Assembly: GCA_030840645.1 (NCBI GenBank)
Contig: JAVEEC010000012.1
Coordinates: 42,204-106,203, forward strand
Reading direction: 5' to 3'
Origin: Frankiaceae bacterium
GTDB taxonomy: Bacteria > Actinomycetota > Actinomycetes > BP-191
DNA: 64,000 nucleotides
A program made the position numbers and the translations under genes. Of the stretch, positions 16,279-23,559 are shown piece by piece; the first letter of the stretch is position 1; every line of letters begins with the position of its first letter. The notes under the pieces are model-generated. The model searched no databases. It was given only the letters and a program-made list of their open reading frames with translations, and was not told the DNA's origin.

Positions 16279-17193
16279 ATGGACCTCGCCGACCAGGTAC
16301 GCGCGTTCAACCGCTTCTATACGAGCGCCATCGGCGTGCTGGCCCCGGACTACCTGAACACGCGGTGGACGGTCACCGAGGCGCGCGTCCTCTTCGAGGT
16401 CGCGACGCGCAGGGAGACGACGGTGGTCGAGCTGCGCAGGTCACTGCGCCTCGACCGCGGGCACCTGAGCCGCGTCCTCGCCAGGCTCGAGAACGCGGGC
16501 GTCGTCGCACGCGAGCGCGACCCCCGTGACGCGCGGCGCCAGGTCGTGCGCGCGACCGGGGCGGGACGACGCGCGTTCGCGGTGCTCGACCGCAGGTCGG
16601 CGAACGCGGTCGCGGCGCTGCTCGCAGAGCACAGCCGGCCGGAGCAGGAGGCGCTGCTCGCGGCGATGGGAACGATCCGGCGCGTCCTCGGCGAGGCCCG
16701 CGATCAGCCGCTGACGCTCGCCGCGCCGGGGCCCGGTGACTACGGCTGGGTCGTCGAACGCCACGGCGCGGTGTACGCCGCGGAGTACGGCTGGGACGCG
16801 TCGTTCGAGGCGCTGGTCGCGCGCATCGTCGCGGACTACCTGGCCGACCACGACGCTGAACGCGAGGCTGTCTGGATCGCGCACGCCGGTGCGGAGCGGG
16901 TCGGCTCGGTGTTCTGCGTCCGCAAGGACGACCGCACGGCGCAGCTGCGGTTGCTGCTGGTCGAGCCGCACGCGCGCGGGCTCGGCGCGGGTTCGGCGCT
17001 CGTCGCGGCGTGCGTCGCGTTCGCCCGCGACCGGGGCTACGAGCGCCTCGTCCTCTGGACGAACGACGTGCTGACCGGCGCGCGGCGCGTGTACGAGCGC
17101 GCCGGCTTCGCGCTCGCCGGCGAGGAGCGGCACGAGAGCTTCGGCGCCTCCCTCGTCGGGCAGCACTGGACGCTCGACCTCACGACGCCGTGA
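16279..17193 (+). CDS. MarR-family regulator fused to a GNAT acetyltransferase
   Basis: The 304-residue protein has an N-terminal MarR winged-helix domain (about 1-140; LRRSLRLDRGHLSRVLARLE recognition region, then the wing ERDPRDARRQVV). The C-terminal GNAT acyltransferase domain (about 150-304) has the acetyl-CoA loop around VEPHARGLGAGSALV and the late GARRVYERAGFAL motif. MarR-GNAT fusions occur widely; the catalytic half may modify a small molecule sensed by the regulator. No strong ribosome site precedes ATG 16279. A 35-bp palindrome ends 11 bases upstream, consistent with autorepression. No obvious target gene is divergent from it; tRNA-Ser(GCT) lies upstream. Confidence 0.92.
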   Translation: MDLADQVRAFNRFYTSAIGVLAPDYLNTRWTVTEARVLFEVATRRETTVVELRRSLRLDRGHLSRVLARLENAGVVARERDPRDARRQVVRATGAGRRAFAVLDRRSANAVAALLAEHSRPEQEALLAAMGTIRRVLGEARDQPLTLAAPGPGDYGWVVERHGAVYAAEYGWDASFEALVARIVADYLADHDAEREAVWIAHAGAERVGSVFCVRKDDRTAQLRLLLVEPHARGLGAGSALVAACVAFARDRGYERLVLWTNDVLTGARRVYERAGFALAGEERHESFGASLVGQHWTLDLTTP

Positions 17194-17219
17194 TCCCTTC
17201 GCGAACGGCCCACGGCCCG

Positions 17220-18779
17220 TCAGTCGACGACGGCCGACGCAACGCCGACGACGCCGAGCTGCATCGCTCGCATCGCCGCGGCGGCACGGCTGGAGACCCC
17301 CAGCTTCGTGTAGATGTGCTCGACGTGGCTGCCCACGGTCTTCGGGCTGATCCCGAGTCGGCGGGCGATCACCTTGTTCGGCAGCCCCTGCGTCAGCAGC
17401 CCGAGCACGTCCGCCTCCCGCGCGGTGAGGCCGCCGGGCCCGCTACTGCGCGGCCGGCTCGCCGCGTGGCCGGCGGCGGTGAGAACGGCCTCCACGGCGG
17501 TCCGGTCCAGCCGGCCGCCGTCGGCGTCCCGCCGCAGCTCGCGGGCGGCGTCGTCGGGGGTGAACGCGTCCCGGTGCGGTCGCGGCTGGGTCATGGCGTG
17601 GTACGCGTCCGCCGCGGCCAGCACCCGGGCGGGCGTCGACAGCAACGCCCCGGTCATGCCGCGGTGGTAACCCGACGAGTCCATCCGCTCGTGGTGCGAC
17701 GCCGCGAGCAGCCCGATCCGGTGTAGCGGCTCGGGGCGGCTGAAGATGCGCTCGACGTAGTACGTGTGCATGCGCATCCGCTCGTGCTCGCTGGTGCTGA
17801 GCGGCCCCGGCTTGTCCCACACGGTGCCGGGAACGCCGAACCGGCCGACGTCGTGCACGAGCGCCGCGCGCCGGGCGAGGGTCGCGTCGGCGTCCGACAG
17901 CCCCACCAGAGGAGCCGCGTCGGCGACGAGCGCCGCGGTGCCGCGGCCGTGCCCCGCAAAGTACGCGCAGCGCATGTCGCAGAAGTCGGCGATCGCCGCG
18001 AGCGCGTGGTCGAGCTGCTCGTCGGTGAGCCGGGGCCGGGTAACGGGCTCGGCGTCGAGTACGTGGTCAACGGTGTCCTCGCCGATGTCGGCGAACAGTG
18101 ACTCAGCGTCGGACGTCACGGCGGCCGCGACCTCGGGGTCGAAGTGGGTGCCGCTACGGGAGCGCACCATTGCGGCGGCCGCGTCGACCCCGGCGGTGCG
18201 CTGGAACACCTCGCACGCCTCCGCGACATGCGAGATGCGCGCCGACAGCGCGAGCCCGGCCCCGGCGAGGCCGGGCACGCCCTTGCCGTCCCACCGCGCG
18301 TACGACTGCTGGATGCCGCTGCGCACGTCGGCGCTCAGCCCGAGCCGGTCCGCCAGCTCGCCCGCCGCCTCGCAGTGCAGGGCCATCAGCTCGACGAGGC
18401 CGCGCCCGCCGGTCGCCATGAAGCCCGCGGCCTGGCGCGCGCGGTGCAGCGCCGAGCCACCCGAGCCGGCGCGGCGCAGCATGAAGACCATCGCGGGGAA
18501 GCCGGTCAGGTCGAGCTCCACGGCGTTGGCGCGGAAGTCGATGTCGTCGCCGAACATCGCCGCGGCCTCGTTGCCGTAGACGGGACACCCGACATAGGTG
18601 AGGACGCTGACGTCGTACAACGTCGCGATCTGCGCGTCGTCGAGGCCGAGGCGCTCGCCGAGCCGCATGCCGATGCGCGCCGCGCGCAGCATGTGCTCGG
18701 CCGGCTGGCCGAAGCCGAGGTCGGTCGCCAGCGACAGCGAGACGAGCAGTTCCGTCAGGCGCACCCCGGTATCCGCCAC
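17220..18779 (-). CDS. HD-GYP-type phosphohydrolase with C-terminal LuxR-type HTH
   Basis: This 519-residue cytoplasmic protein has three parts. Residues 20-200 look like a degenerate HD-GYP domain (helical, with WDGKGVP near 163-169, but the HD dyad replaced by YD). Residues 290-425 are a better HD-GYP domain: ALVHDVGRFG with His309-Asp310, SHHERMDSSG, then YHRG where GYP would be (GYH at 370-372). Residues 455-515 are a LuxR-type helix-turn-helix (LTAREADVLGLLTQG, KVIARRLGISPKTVGSHVEHIY). HD-GYP proteins hydrolyse cyclic di-GMP or related nucleotides; the third-position change leaves activity uncertain. It may link a nucleotide signal directly to transcription. Confidence 0.9.
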   Translation of the reverse strand: MADTGVRLTELLVSLSLATDLGFGQPAEHMLRAARIGMRLGERLGLDDAQIATLYDVSVLTYVGCPVYGNEAAAMFGDDIDFRANAVELDLTGFPAMVFMLRRAGSGGSALHRARQAAGFMATGGRGLVELMALHCEAAGELADRLGLSADVRSGIQQSYARWDGKGVPGLAGAGLALSARISHVAEACEVFQRTAGVDAAAAMVRSRSGTHFDPEVAAAVTSDAESLFADIGEDTVDHVLDAEPVTRPRLTDEQLDHALAAIADFCDMRCAYFAGHGRGTAALVADAAPLVGLSDADATLARRAALVHDVGRFGVPGTVWDKPGPLSTSEHERMRMHTYYVERIFSRPEPLHRIGLLAASHHERMDSSGYHRGMTGALLSTPARVLAAADAYHAMTQPRPHRDAFTPDDAARELRRDADGGRLDRTAVEAVLTAAGHAASRPRSSGPGGLTAREADVLGLLTQGLPNKVIARRLGISPKTVGSHVEHIYTKLGVSSRAAAAMRAMQLGVVGVASAVVD

Positions 18780-18881
18780 GCGCGGATCGTAGCCCCGGCT
18801 CTCGCATCGGGTGAACGCCGCATGACGGCGCGTACGGAGCCGACCCAGACTGCCCGCAGACCCCGAACGAGGAGGCAGGAC

Positions 18882-19154
18882 ATGCCGAAGTACGTGATCG
18901 AACGCGCCATCTCCGGCGCCGGGACGCTCTCACCGGCCGAGCTGCGCGGCATCAGCCGCACCTCGAACGCCGTGCTCGCCGGGATGTCCCCGCGCGTGCA
19001 GTGGCAGCAGAGCTACGTCACCGACGACAAGATCTACTGCGTCTACATCGCCGACGACGTCGACGCCGTGCTGGAGCACGCGCGCCGCGGCGGCTTCCCC
19101 GCGGACAGCGTCGCCCACGTCTCGTCGGTCATCGACCCCACGTCGGGCGACTGA
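18882..19154 (+). CDS. DUF4242 small protein, copy 1
   Basis: The 90-residue protein starts at an ATG preceded by AACGAGGAGGCAGGAC. The order YVIERAISGAG, a helix, QWQQSYVTDDKIYCVYIA and a second helix (DAVLEHARRGGFP) predicts the ferredoxin-like fold of DUF4242. A Streptomyces member is known as a nickel-binding protein, to my recollection; metal binding here is not shown. It is the first of three genes running in one direction and is clearly duplicated in the next gene. The neighbour on the left is divergent. Confidence 0.88.
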   Translation: MPKYVIERAISGAGTLSPAELRGISRTSNAVLAGMSPRVQWQQSYVTDDKIYCVYIADDVDAVLEHARRGGFPADSVAHVSSVIDPTSGD

Positions 19155-19249
19155 CCCGCGGCAAAAGATGGGGAATCTGCCCGATGTTCAGATTCGCCCC
19201 CTTCGGCCAGTATCTCCTTCGCAACCACTACACCTCAGGAGGGAACACC

Positions 19250-19525
19250 GTGCACCGCTACCTGATCGAACGAGAGCTGCCGGGCGCCGGCAAGCTCAGC
19301 GCCGAGGAGCTCGCCGGGATCACCAAGACGTCGAACGGCGTCCTCGCCGGCATGGCCGGCCGCGCCCAGTGGATCGAGAGCTACGTCACCGACGACGCCA
19401 TCACCTGCGTCTACCTCGCCGACAGCCCGGAGACGATCCGCGAGCACGCGAACGCCGGGGGCTTCCCGGCAACCGTGATCCGCGAGGTCGTCGAGGTGAT
19501 CGACCCGACCACCGGCCAGTCGTGA
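19250..19525 (+). CDS. DUF4242 small protein, copy 2
   Basis: I place the start at GTG 19250 because CAGGAGGGAACACC precedes it and the protein then aligns end to end with copy 1 (YLIERELPGAGKLS, SYVTDDAITCVYLAD, HANAGGFPA). The length is 91 residues. An upstream ATG at 19184 would add 22 residues but lacks a good ribosome site. The final TGA overlaps the next ATG by one base, coupling it to a haloperoxidase-like gene. The pair arose by tandem duplication. Confidence 0.85.
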   Translation: MHRYLIERELPGAGKLSAEELAGITKTSNGVLAGMAGRAQWIESYVTDDAITCVYLADSPETIREHANAGGFPATVIREVVEVIDPTTGQS

Positions 19526-20790
19526 TGCGCCGACTGCTCGTCGCCCTGGTCGCGGTGGCCGCCGTCGCGCCCGCGACGACGGCGACGGCGACGGCGAGCC
19601 CGCCCAACCCCGACGGCACGGTCGTGCGCGCGTGGAACGACCTTGCGTTCGCGACCGTGCGGGACACCAAGGGCGGGGACGCCACCGCCGCGCGGCTCTA
19701 CGCGATGGTCGATGTCGCCGTCTTCGACGCGGTCAACGGCCTGGCCGCCGACCCGCGCGAGCCTGCGCTGGTGCCCGGGTCCGGGCAGGGCGACCCGACT
19801 GCTGCCGCCGCGACCGCGGCACACGACGTGCTCACCGGTCTGTACCCGAGCCGCGCGGCGACGTACGACGCGCGGCTCGCGCAGGACCTCGCGTCGGTGG
19901 ACAGCCCGAGCCGGCGCAACGACGGCAGGGCGTGGGGTGCCCACGTCGCCGCTGCCGTCCTGGCGGCGCGCGCCGACGACGGATCCGCGCCGAACGACAC
20001 GCTGCCCGCGGGGACCGGCCCCGGCCGGTACCGGGCCGCGTGGTCCGGGGCGCAGTTCCGCAACCTGCGACCGTTCGCGATCGATGACCCCGAGCGGTAC
20101 GCCGGCAGCGGCCCGCCCGCGCTGGCCAGCAAGGAGTACGCCCGCGCGTTCGAGGATGTCCGGACCGTGGGCAACGCGGCGACGGCCGACCCCGCCGCGT
20201 CGGCGACGTTCAAGTACTGGAGCCTCGGCGGCGGCACGGACCAGCCGCCGGGCGCGTGGCTCCAGGTGGGCGGCGCCGTCTCGGCGGCGCGGTCGCTGTC
20301 GCTCGCGGAGACCGCACGGCTGTTCGCGCTGGAGAGCATGGCCCTGGCGGACACGGTCGCGCCGACGTACGCCACCAAGTACCGGTTCGCGGCGTGGCGG
20401 CCGGACACCGCGATCCACGAGGCCGACACCGATGGCAACGACGCCACGGCGCCGGACGCCACGTGGACCGCGCGGGGCGGCAGCGCGTCGTCGCCGGAGC
20501 ACTGGTCCGGGCACAGCTCGTTCAGTGCTGCGGGCGCGGCGGTCCTCGCTGGCTTCTTCTGCACCGACCGCGTCCGGTTCACGCTGGCCACGGACTCGGG
20601 GGCGGGGGAGGCGCGGACGTACCCGAGCTTCTCGGCGGCCGCGCTGGAGGCCGGCCGGTCCCGGGTGCTCGGCGGGCTGCACTTCGAGTTCAGCAACCGG
20701 GCCGGTCTCGTGTCCGGTGTGCGCGTCGCCTACGAGGTGCTCACCACCGCGTTGCGACCGACCGGGCAGCGGCGGTCGGACGACTGCTGA
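19525..20790 (+). CDS. secreted vanadium-dependent haloperoxidase/PAP2-fold enzyme
   Basis: The 421-residue precursor has a signal peptide (cleavage near residue 24). The C-terminal part carries the three phosphate/vanadate-binding segments of the PAP2/vanadium haloperoxidase superfamily: KYRFAAWRP (Lys285, Arg287 or Arg292), HWSGHSSFSAAG (Ser328-Gly329-His330) and RVLGGLHFEFS (Arg380, His386). Spacing fits bacterial vanadium haloperoxidase-related proteins. Whether it oxidises halide or is a phosphatase cannot be told. It is translationally coupled (TGATG) to the DUF4242 gene, which suggests a shared function. A hairpin downstream separates it from a convergent gene. Confidence 0.88.
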   Translation: MRRLLVALVAVAAVAPATTATATASPPNPDGTVVRAWNDLAFATVRDTKGGDATAARLYAMVDVAVFDAVNGLAADPREPALVPGSGQGDPTAAAATAAHDVLTGLYPSRAATYDARLAQDLASVDSPSRRNDGRAWGAHVAAAVLAARADDGSAPNDTLPAGTGPGRYRAAWSGAQFRNLRPFAIDDPERYAGSGPPALASKEYARAFEDVRTVGNAATADPAASATFKYWSLGGGTDQPPGAWLQVGGAVSAARSLSLAETARLFALESMALADTVAPTYATKYRFAAWRPDTAIHEADTDGNDATAPDATWTARGGSASSPEHWSGHSSFSAAGAAVLAGFFCTDRVRFTLATDSGAGEARTYPSFSAAALEAGRSRVLGGLHFEFSNRAGLVSGVRVAYEVLTTALRPTGQRRSDDC

Positions 20791-20796
20791 GCGGAG

Positions 20797-20840
20797 GGGA
20801 CCCGCACGGCAGACCCGGGGGACCCGCACGGCAGACCCGG
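20797..20840. repeat. 22-bp tandem duplication after the haloperoxidase gene
   Basis: The unit GGGACCCGCACGGCAGACCC recurs with a 22-base period directly downstream of the stop codon. It is a simple two-copy tandem repeat with no further copies seen. Confidence 0.85.
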
Positions 20841-20853
20841 CCCTGACACGAAA

Positions 20854-20902
20854 CACCCGGCGGCCGGCCGTTCCCCGAAGGGAGCGGTCAGGCCGCCGGG
20901 TG
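20854..20902. terminator. bidirectional terminator-like hairpin
   Basis: CACCCGGCGGCC (20854-20865) pairs exactly with 20891-20902. The 25-base interior can fold a second short stem (CCGTTCCC with GGGAGCGG, one G-T pair). It lies between two convergent genes. There is no T-tract. Confidence 0.75.
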
Positions 20903-20939
20903 ATCGTTCGACGGGCTGTGTGCGGACTACGCGTGGGAT

Positions 20940-21407
20940 CTAGTGGTGACCGTCGTCGCCGTGACCGTGGTCGTCACCGTGGTCGTGACCGTCGCCGTGG
21001 TCGTCGTCGCAGTCCTTGTCCTTGTGGTGCGGGTCGCACGGATCCTGGTTGCCCGAGACGGGACGGCAGTGCTTGTTCTTCTGGTCGTCCTTGCCCTTGC
21101 CGTCGTCGCAATGGTTGTCGTGGTCACCGTCGTGGTCGCCGTCGTGGTCGCCACCACCGCCCCCGCCACCGCCGTGGTCGCCACCACCGCCCCCGCCACC
21201 GCCGTGGTCGCCGCCCCCACCACCACCGCCACCCTTGGGGCCGCCGTTGTCGGACTGCTGCGAGCCCTGCAGGGTGAGGTCGAGAGCGGTGCTACGCCCG
21301 GTCCCGGGGTCGACGCGTTCGAGGGAGAGCAGGCCGCCGAAGCTCGCGGACCCGATGAGGGCCACGACGACGGACTTCCGGATGCTCAGCCGGGTCACCA
21401 ATGTCAT
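20940..21407 (-). CDS. secreted Gly/Asp/His-rich low-complexity protein
   Basis: The start at 21407 follows AAGGAAGCCGGT and gives 155 residues. A basic, hydrophobic N-terminus (residues 9-27) suggests a membrane anchor or signal peptide. From residue 57 come three blocks of eight glycines followed by Asp-His, then DGDH repeats, a Lys/Asp segment with four cysteines (HC, HC, DPC, DC) and a tail of alternating His, Asp and Gly. Such a tail could bind Zn, Ni, Cu or Ca outside the cell; this is inferred from composition. Function is unknown. It is convergent with the haloperoxidase gene. Confidence 0.72.
   Translation of the reverse strand: MTLVTRLSIRKSVVVALIGSASFGGLLSLERVDPGTGRSTALDLTLQGSQQSDNGGPKGGGGGGGGDHGGGGGGGGDHGGGGGGGGDHDGDHDGDHDNHCDDGKGKDDQKNKHCRPVSGNQDPCDPHHKDKDCDDDHGDGHDHGDDHGHGDDGHH
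21144..21203. repeat. two perfect 30-bp tandem repeats inside the Gly-rich gene
   Basis: Two identical 30-base units (21144-21173 and 21174-21203) encode the octaglycine-Asp-His blocks. A degenerate third unit follows to about 21233. Copy number could vary by slippage. Confidence 0.85.
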
Positions 21408-21508
21408 ACCGGCTTCCTTCCGTCGTTGGAAACGGTCAAACGTCCCGAACCAGGAAACTAGCCGCGTTCGTCGCACCCAGGCAACTCGCAGACGCGAAGG
21501 CCAGCGAT

Positions 21509-23317
21509 CTATGGCGGGGCCAGTACCCCGCTCACTGACAGGCTGTTGTCGAGCGAGTACGTGCCGTCAGGTTTGCGGTCACGCCAGGCCCAGCCGGGCG
21601 GCAGGTGGACTGTCAGGTGCAGCACGTCGCCCGTGTGGCCGGGGGTGGGGACGACCAGCAGCTGGTACCGCCGGTCGCGGCCCTCCGTGACGAGGAGCTG
21701 GGGCACGGTCCAGCCCAGGTCGATGACCGTCGTGGCGCCGGGCTTCGCGGCGCGCAGCCAGCCGGCAGCCGGGTGCCCCGCGAGGTCCGGCTCCGTTGCG
21801 TCCGGCTTGTCCGCGCTGGTCGCGAGCGTGCCGCCTGCCGGACCGTAGATGGTGATGTAGCTCTGCGAGTCGATGTTGAGCGGTCCGGCCGGCGCGGTGT
21901 TCGCGATCGTCACGCGCGTCGTCACCCGCGCCGAGCCGTCGGCCGCGAGGTCGACCGTGTGGTCGACGGTCCGGCGCAGGCCGCGGCCGTTCTTGGCGGC
22001 GTACGCGAACTCGGAGAGCGCGAGGAAGTCCCCGTCGGTCCGGGGGAGGGCGCCGTCCCACCCGCGCGTGGCGAGGGCGCGTTGCACCTCGGGGTCGGTC
22101 GTCCAGACCAGCAGCTCGCGCGCGGCGAGACCGGCGCCCGCGGCCTGGCCGAGCGCGGGCCACTGAGCCCGGGGAGCGTTCACGAGACGCTGCAATGCCA
22201 CCTGCGCCAGCTCGACGACGAACCCCTTGCGCCCGCCCGGCCGCGCGACCGGCTCGCGGTGCGTGTAGTCGTCGGCCAGCCGGATCACGTTGTCCGCCGA
22301 CACGGTGTCCGGGTACGACGGCAGCTTCACCGGCCCGACGACCTTCAGCACCCGCGCGAGGAAGTCCGGGGTCACCGACACCACCCCGTCCACCGGCCGT
22401 TCCCCGCCGCGCCGCCACAGCTCGCGGGCCAGTGCCGCCGAGGTCGGCCAGTCGGGCGACGTGTTGGCGTTCGCGATGCTCTGCTGCGAACGGGGCACCG
22501 CGAACTGCAGCGCGGACGCCGACTGCGCAAGCGGCAGCGCGGCGGCAGGGCGCGGGAGGTACCAGCTCTCGATCGGCGCGTACCGCTCGAGACGGAGCCG
22601 GCCGTTCGTCCCCGCGAGGACGCCGTACGTGCCGATGAACCCGCCCGTCGGCCGTACCTCGTCCGGGTTCTGCGACACGACGAGGTAGCGACGCGGGCCC
22701 GCGCCACCCGCGAACCGGATCATCGCGTTGAGGCCATCCTTGAGCGCGGCGACCCGCCCGCGCGCCTGGGGCAGGCGGCGTTCGACCTCGCGTTGCTGCG
22801 CGGACAGCGGCCAGACCAGGCGGTAGCCGCGCAGCGCCGCGACCTGCGCCTCGGCGCTCGCGAGCACCTGGTCCGCCGTGCCCGCCGCGGCCTGCATCTC
22901 CCGCAGCGCGGCGATCGGGTCACCCCCGCTGCCCCCGAGACCGTCGATCGCTGTCGCGATCTCGCGCCCGCCCGCGGCGACGTCGTGCCCGGCCCGGGTG
23001 AAGCGTTCGACGGCTCTGAGCTGGACGCGCACGAACGGCGTCGCGCGCAGGACGTAGCCGGCCGGTCCCAGGCCGCGTACCGCGGCGTTGGCTCTGTCGA
23101 AGCTGCGCTCCGCGCGCGTCAGGCGGGCCTGCGCCGTCTTCGCGTCGCCGGCGGCGAGCGCGGTCTCCGCGGTACGCAGCGACGCGGCCCCTGACCGCCC
23201 GTCCAGGGCGGCGCGGACGAGCTGGACGGCCGACCAGGCGAGGCAGGCGAGCAGGGCCGCGACGAGGATCCGCCGGGCCGACCGCACGCCACCGCCTGTC
23301 GTACGCACTCGTGCCAC
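21509..23317 (-). CDS. DUF4012 membrane-anchored extracellular protein
   Basis: The 602-residue protein has one N-terminal membrane helix (about 14-34) followed by a large extracytoplasmic region. An early helical segment (40-190) precedes the DUF4012 hallmark RRYLVVSQNPDEVRPTGGFIGTYG at about residues 208-231. A beta-rich C-terminal half contains the conserved ITIYGPAGG. DUF4012 proteins are common in actinobacteria, often near polysaccharide genes, but their role is not established. The region between its start and tRNA-Arg is 76 bases. It is transcribed alone. Confidence 0.88.
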   Translation of the reverse strand: MARVRTTGGGVRSARRILVAALLACLAWSAVQLVRAALDGRSGAASLRTAETALAAGDAKTAQARLTRAERSFDRANAAVRGLGPAGYVLRATPFVRVQLRAVERFTRAGHDVAAGGREIATAIDGLGGSGGDPIAALREMQAAAGTADQVLASAEAQVAALRGYRLVWPLSAQQREVERRLPQARGRVAALKDGLNAMIRFAGGAGPRRYLVVSQNPDEVRPTGGFIGTYGVLAGTNGRLRLERYAPIESWYLPRPAAALPLAQSASALQFAVPRSQQSIANANTSPDWPTSAALARELWRRGGERPVDGVVSVTPDFLARVLKVVGPVKLPSYPDTVSADNVIRLADDYTHREPVARPGGRKGFVVELAQVALQRLVNAPRAQWPALGQAAGAGLAARELLVWTTDPEVQRALATRGWDGALPRTDGDFLALSEFAYAAKNGRGLRRTVDHTVDLAADGSARVTTRVTIANTAPAGPLNIDSQSYITIYGPAGGTLATSADKPDATEPDLAGHPAAGWLRAAKPGATTVIDLGWTVPQLLVTEGRDRRYQLLVVPTPGHTGDVLHLTVHLPPGWAWRDRKPDGTYSLDNSLSVSGVLAPP

Positions 23318-23393
23318 CCTACGGCGAGCGGCGCCGGACCACCTGATCTGGTTCGGAACGGGGGCCGCGCTCGGCTACCATGACGCGGCACCT

Positions 23394-23466
23394 GCGCTCG
23401 TAGCTCAACGGATAGAGCATCTGACTACGGATCAGAAGGTTGGGGGTTCGAGTCCCTCCGAGCGCG
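23394..23466 (+). tRNA. tRNA-Arg (anticodon ACG)
   Basis: Acceptor GCGCTCG (23394-23400) pairs perfectly with CGAGCGC (23459-23465), discriminator G23466. The anticodon stem TCTGA/TCAGA encloses CTACGGA, anticodon ACG at 23427-23429. T-arm GGGGGTTCGAGTCCCTC is regular. The 73-base gene is intact. Its 3' half, starting exactly at the anticodon loop, recurs at 25991. Confidence 0.97.
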
Positions 23467-23510
23467 CTCATGAAGTCGCAGGTCAGAGGCTTGCTCGGCT
23501 GTCGCTGACC
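23425..23510. repeat. left attachment-site copy (attL), overlapping tRNA-Arg
   Basis: Bases 23425-23470 are identical to 25991-26036. After a 4-base difference, 20 more bases (23475-23494) match 26041-26060, and the homology continues with small differences to about 23510. The post-tRNA part can form a hairpin (AGGTCAG at 23480 with CTGACCT at 23505). Confidence 0.85.
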
Positions 23511-23559
23511 TCGCCTCATAGGGTGGGTCGGTGGCGCGGGTCGCCGCGAAGCGGGGTGA

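Noticed and set aside
21130-21235. CRISPR-like repeats
   Set aside because: The 30-base units are contiguous, without spacers, and encode octaglycine blocks in frame.
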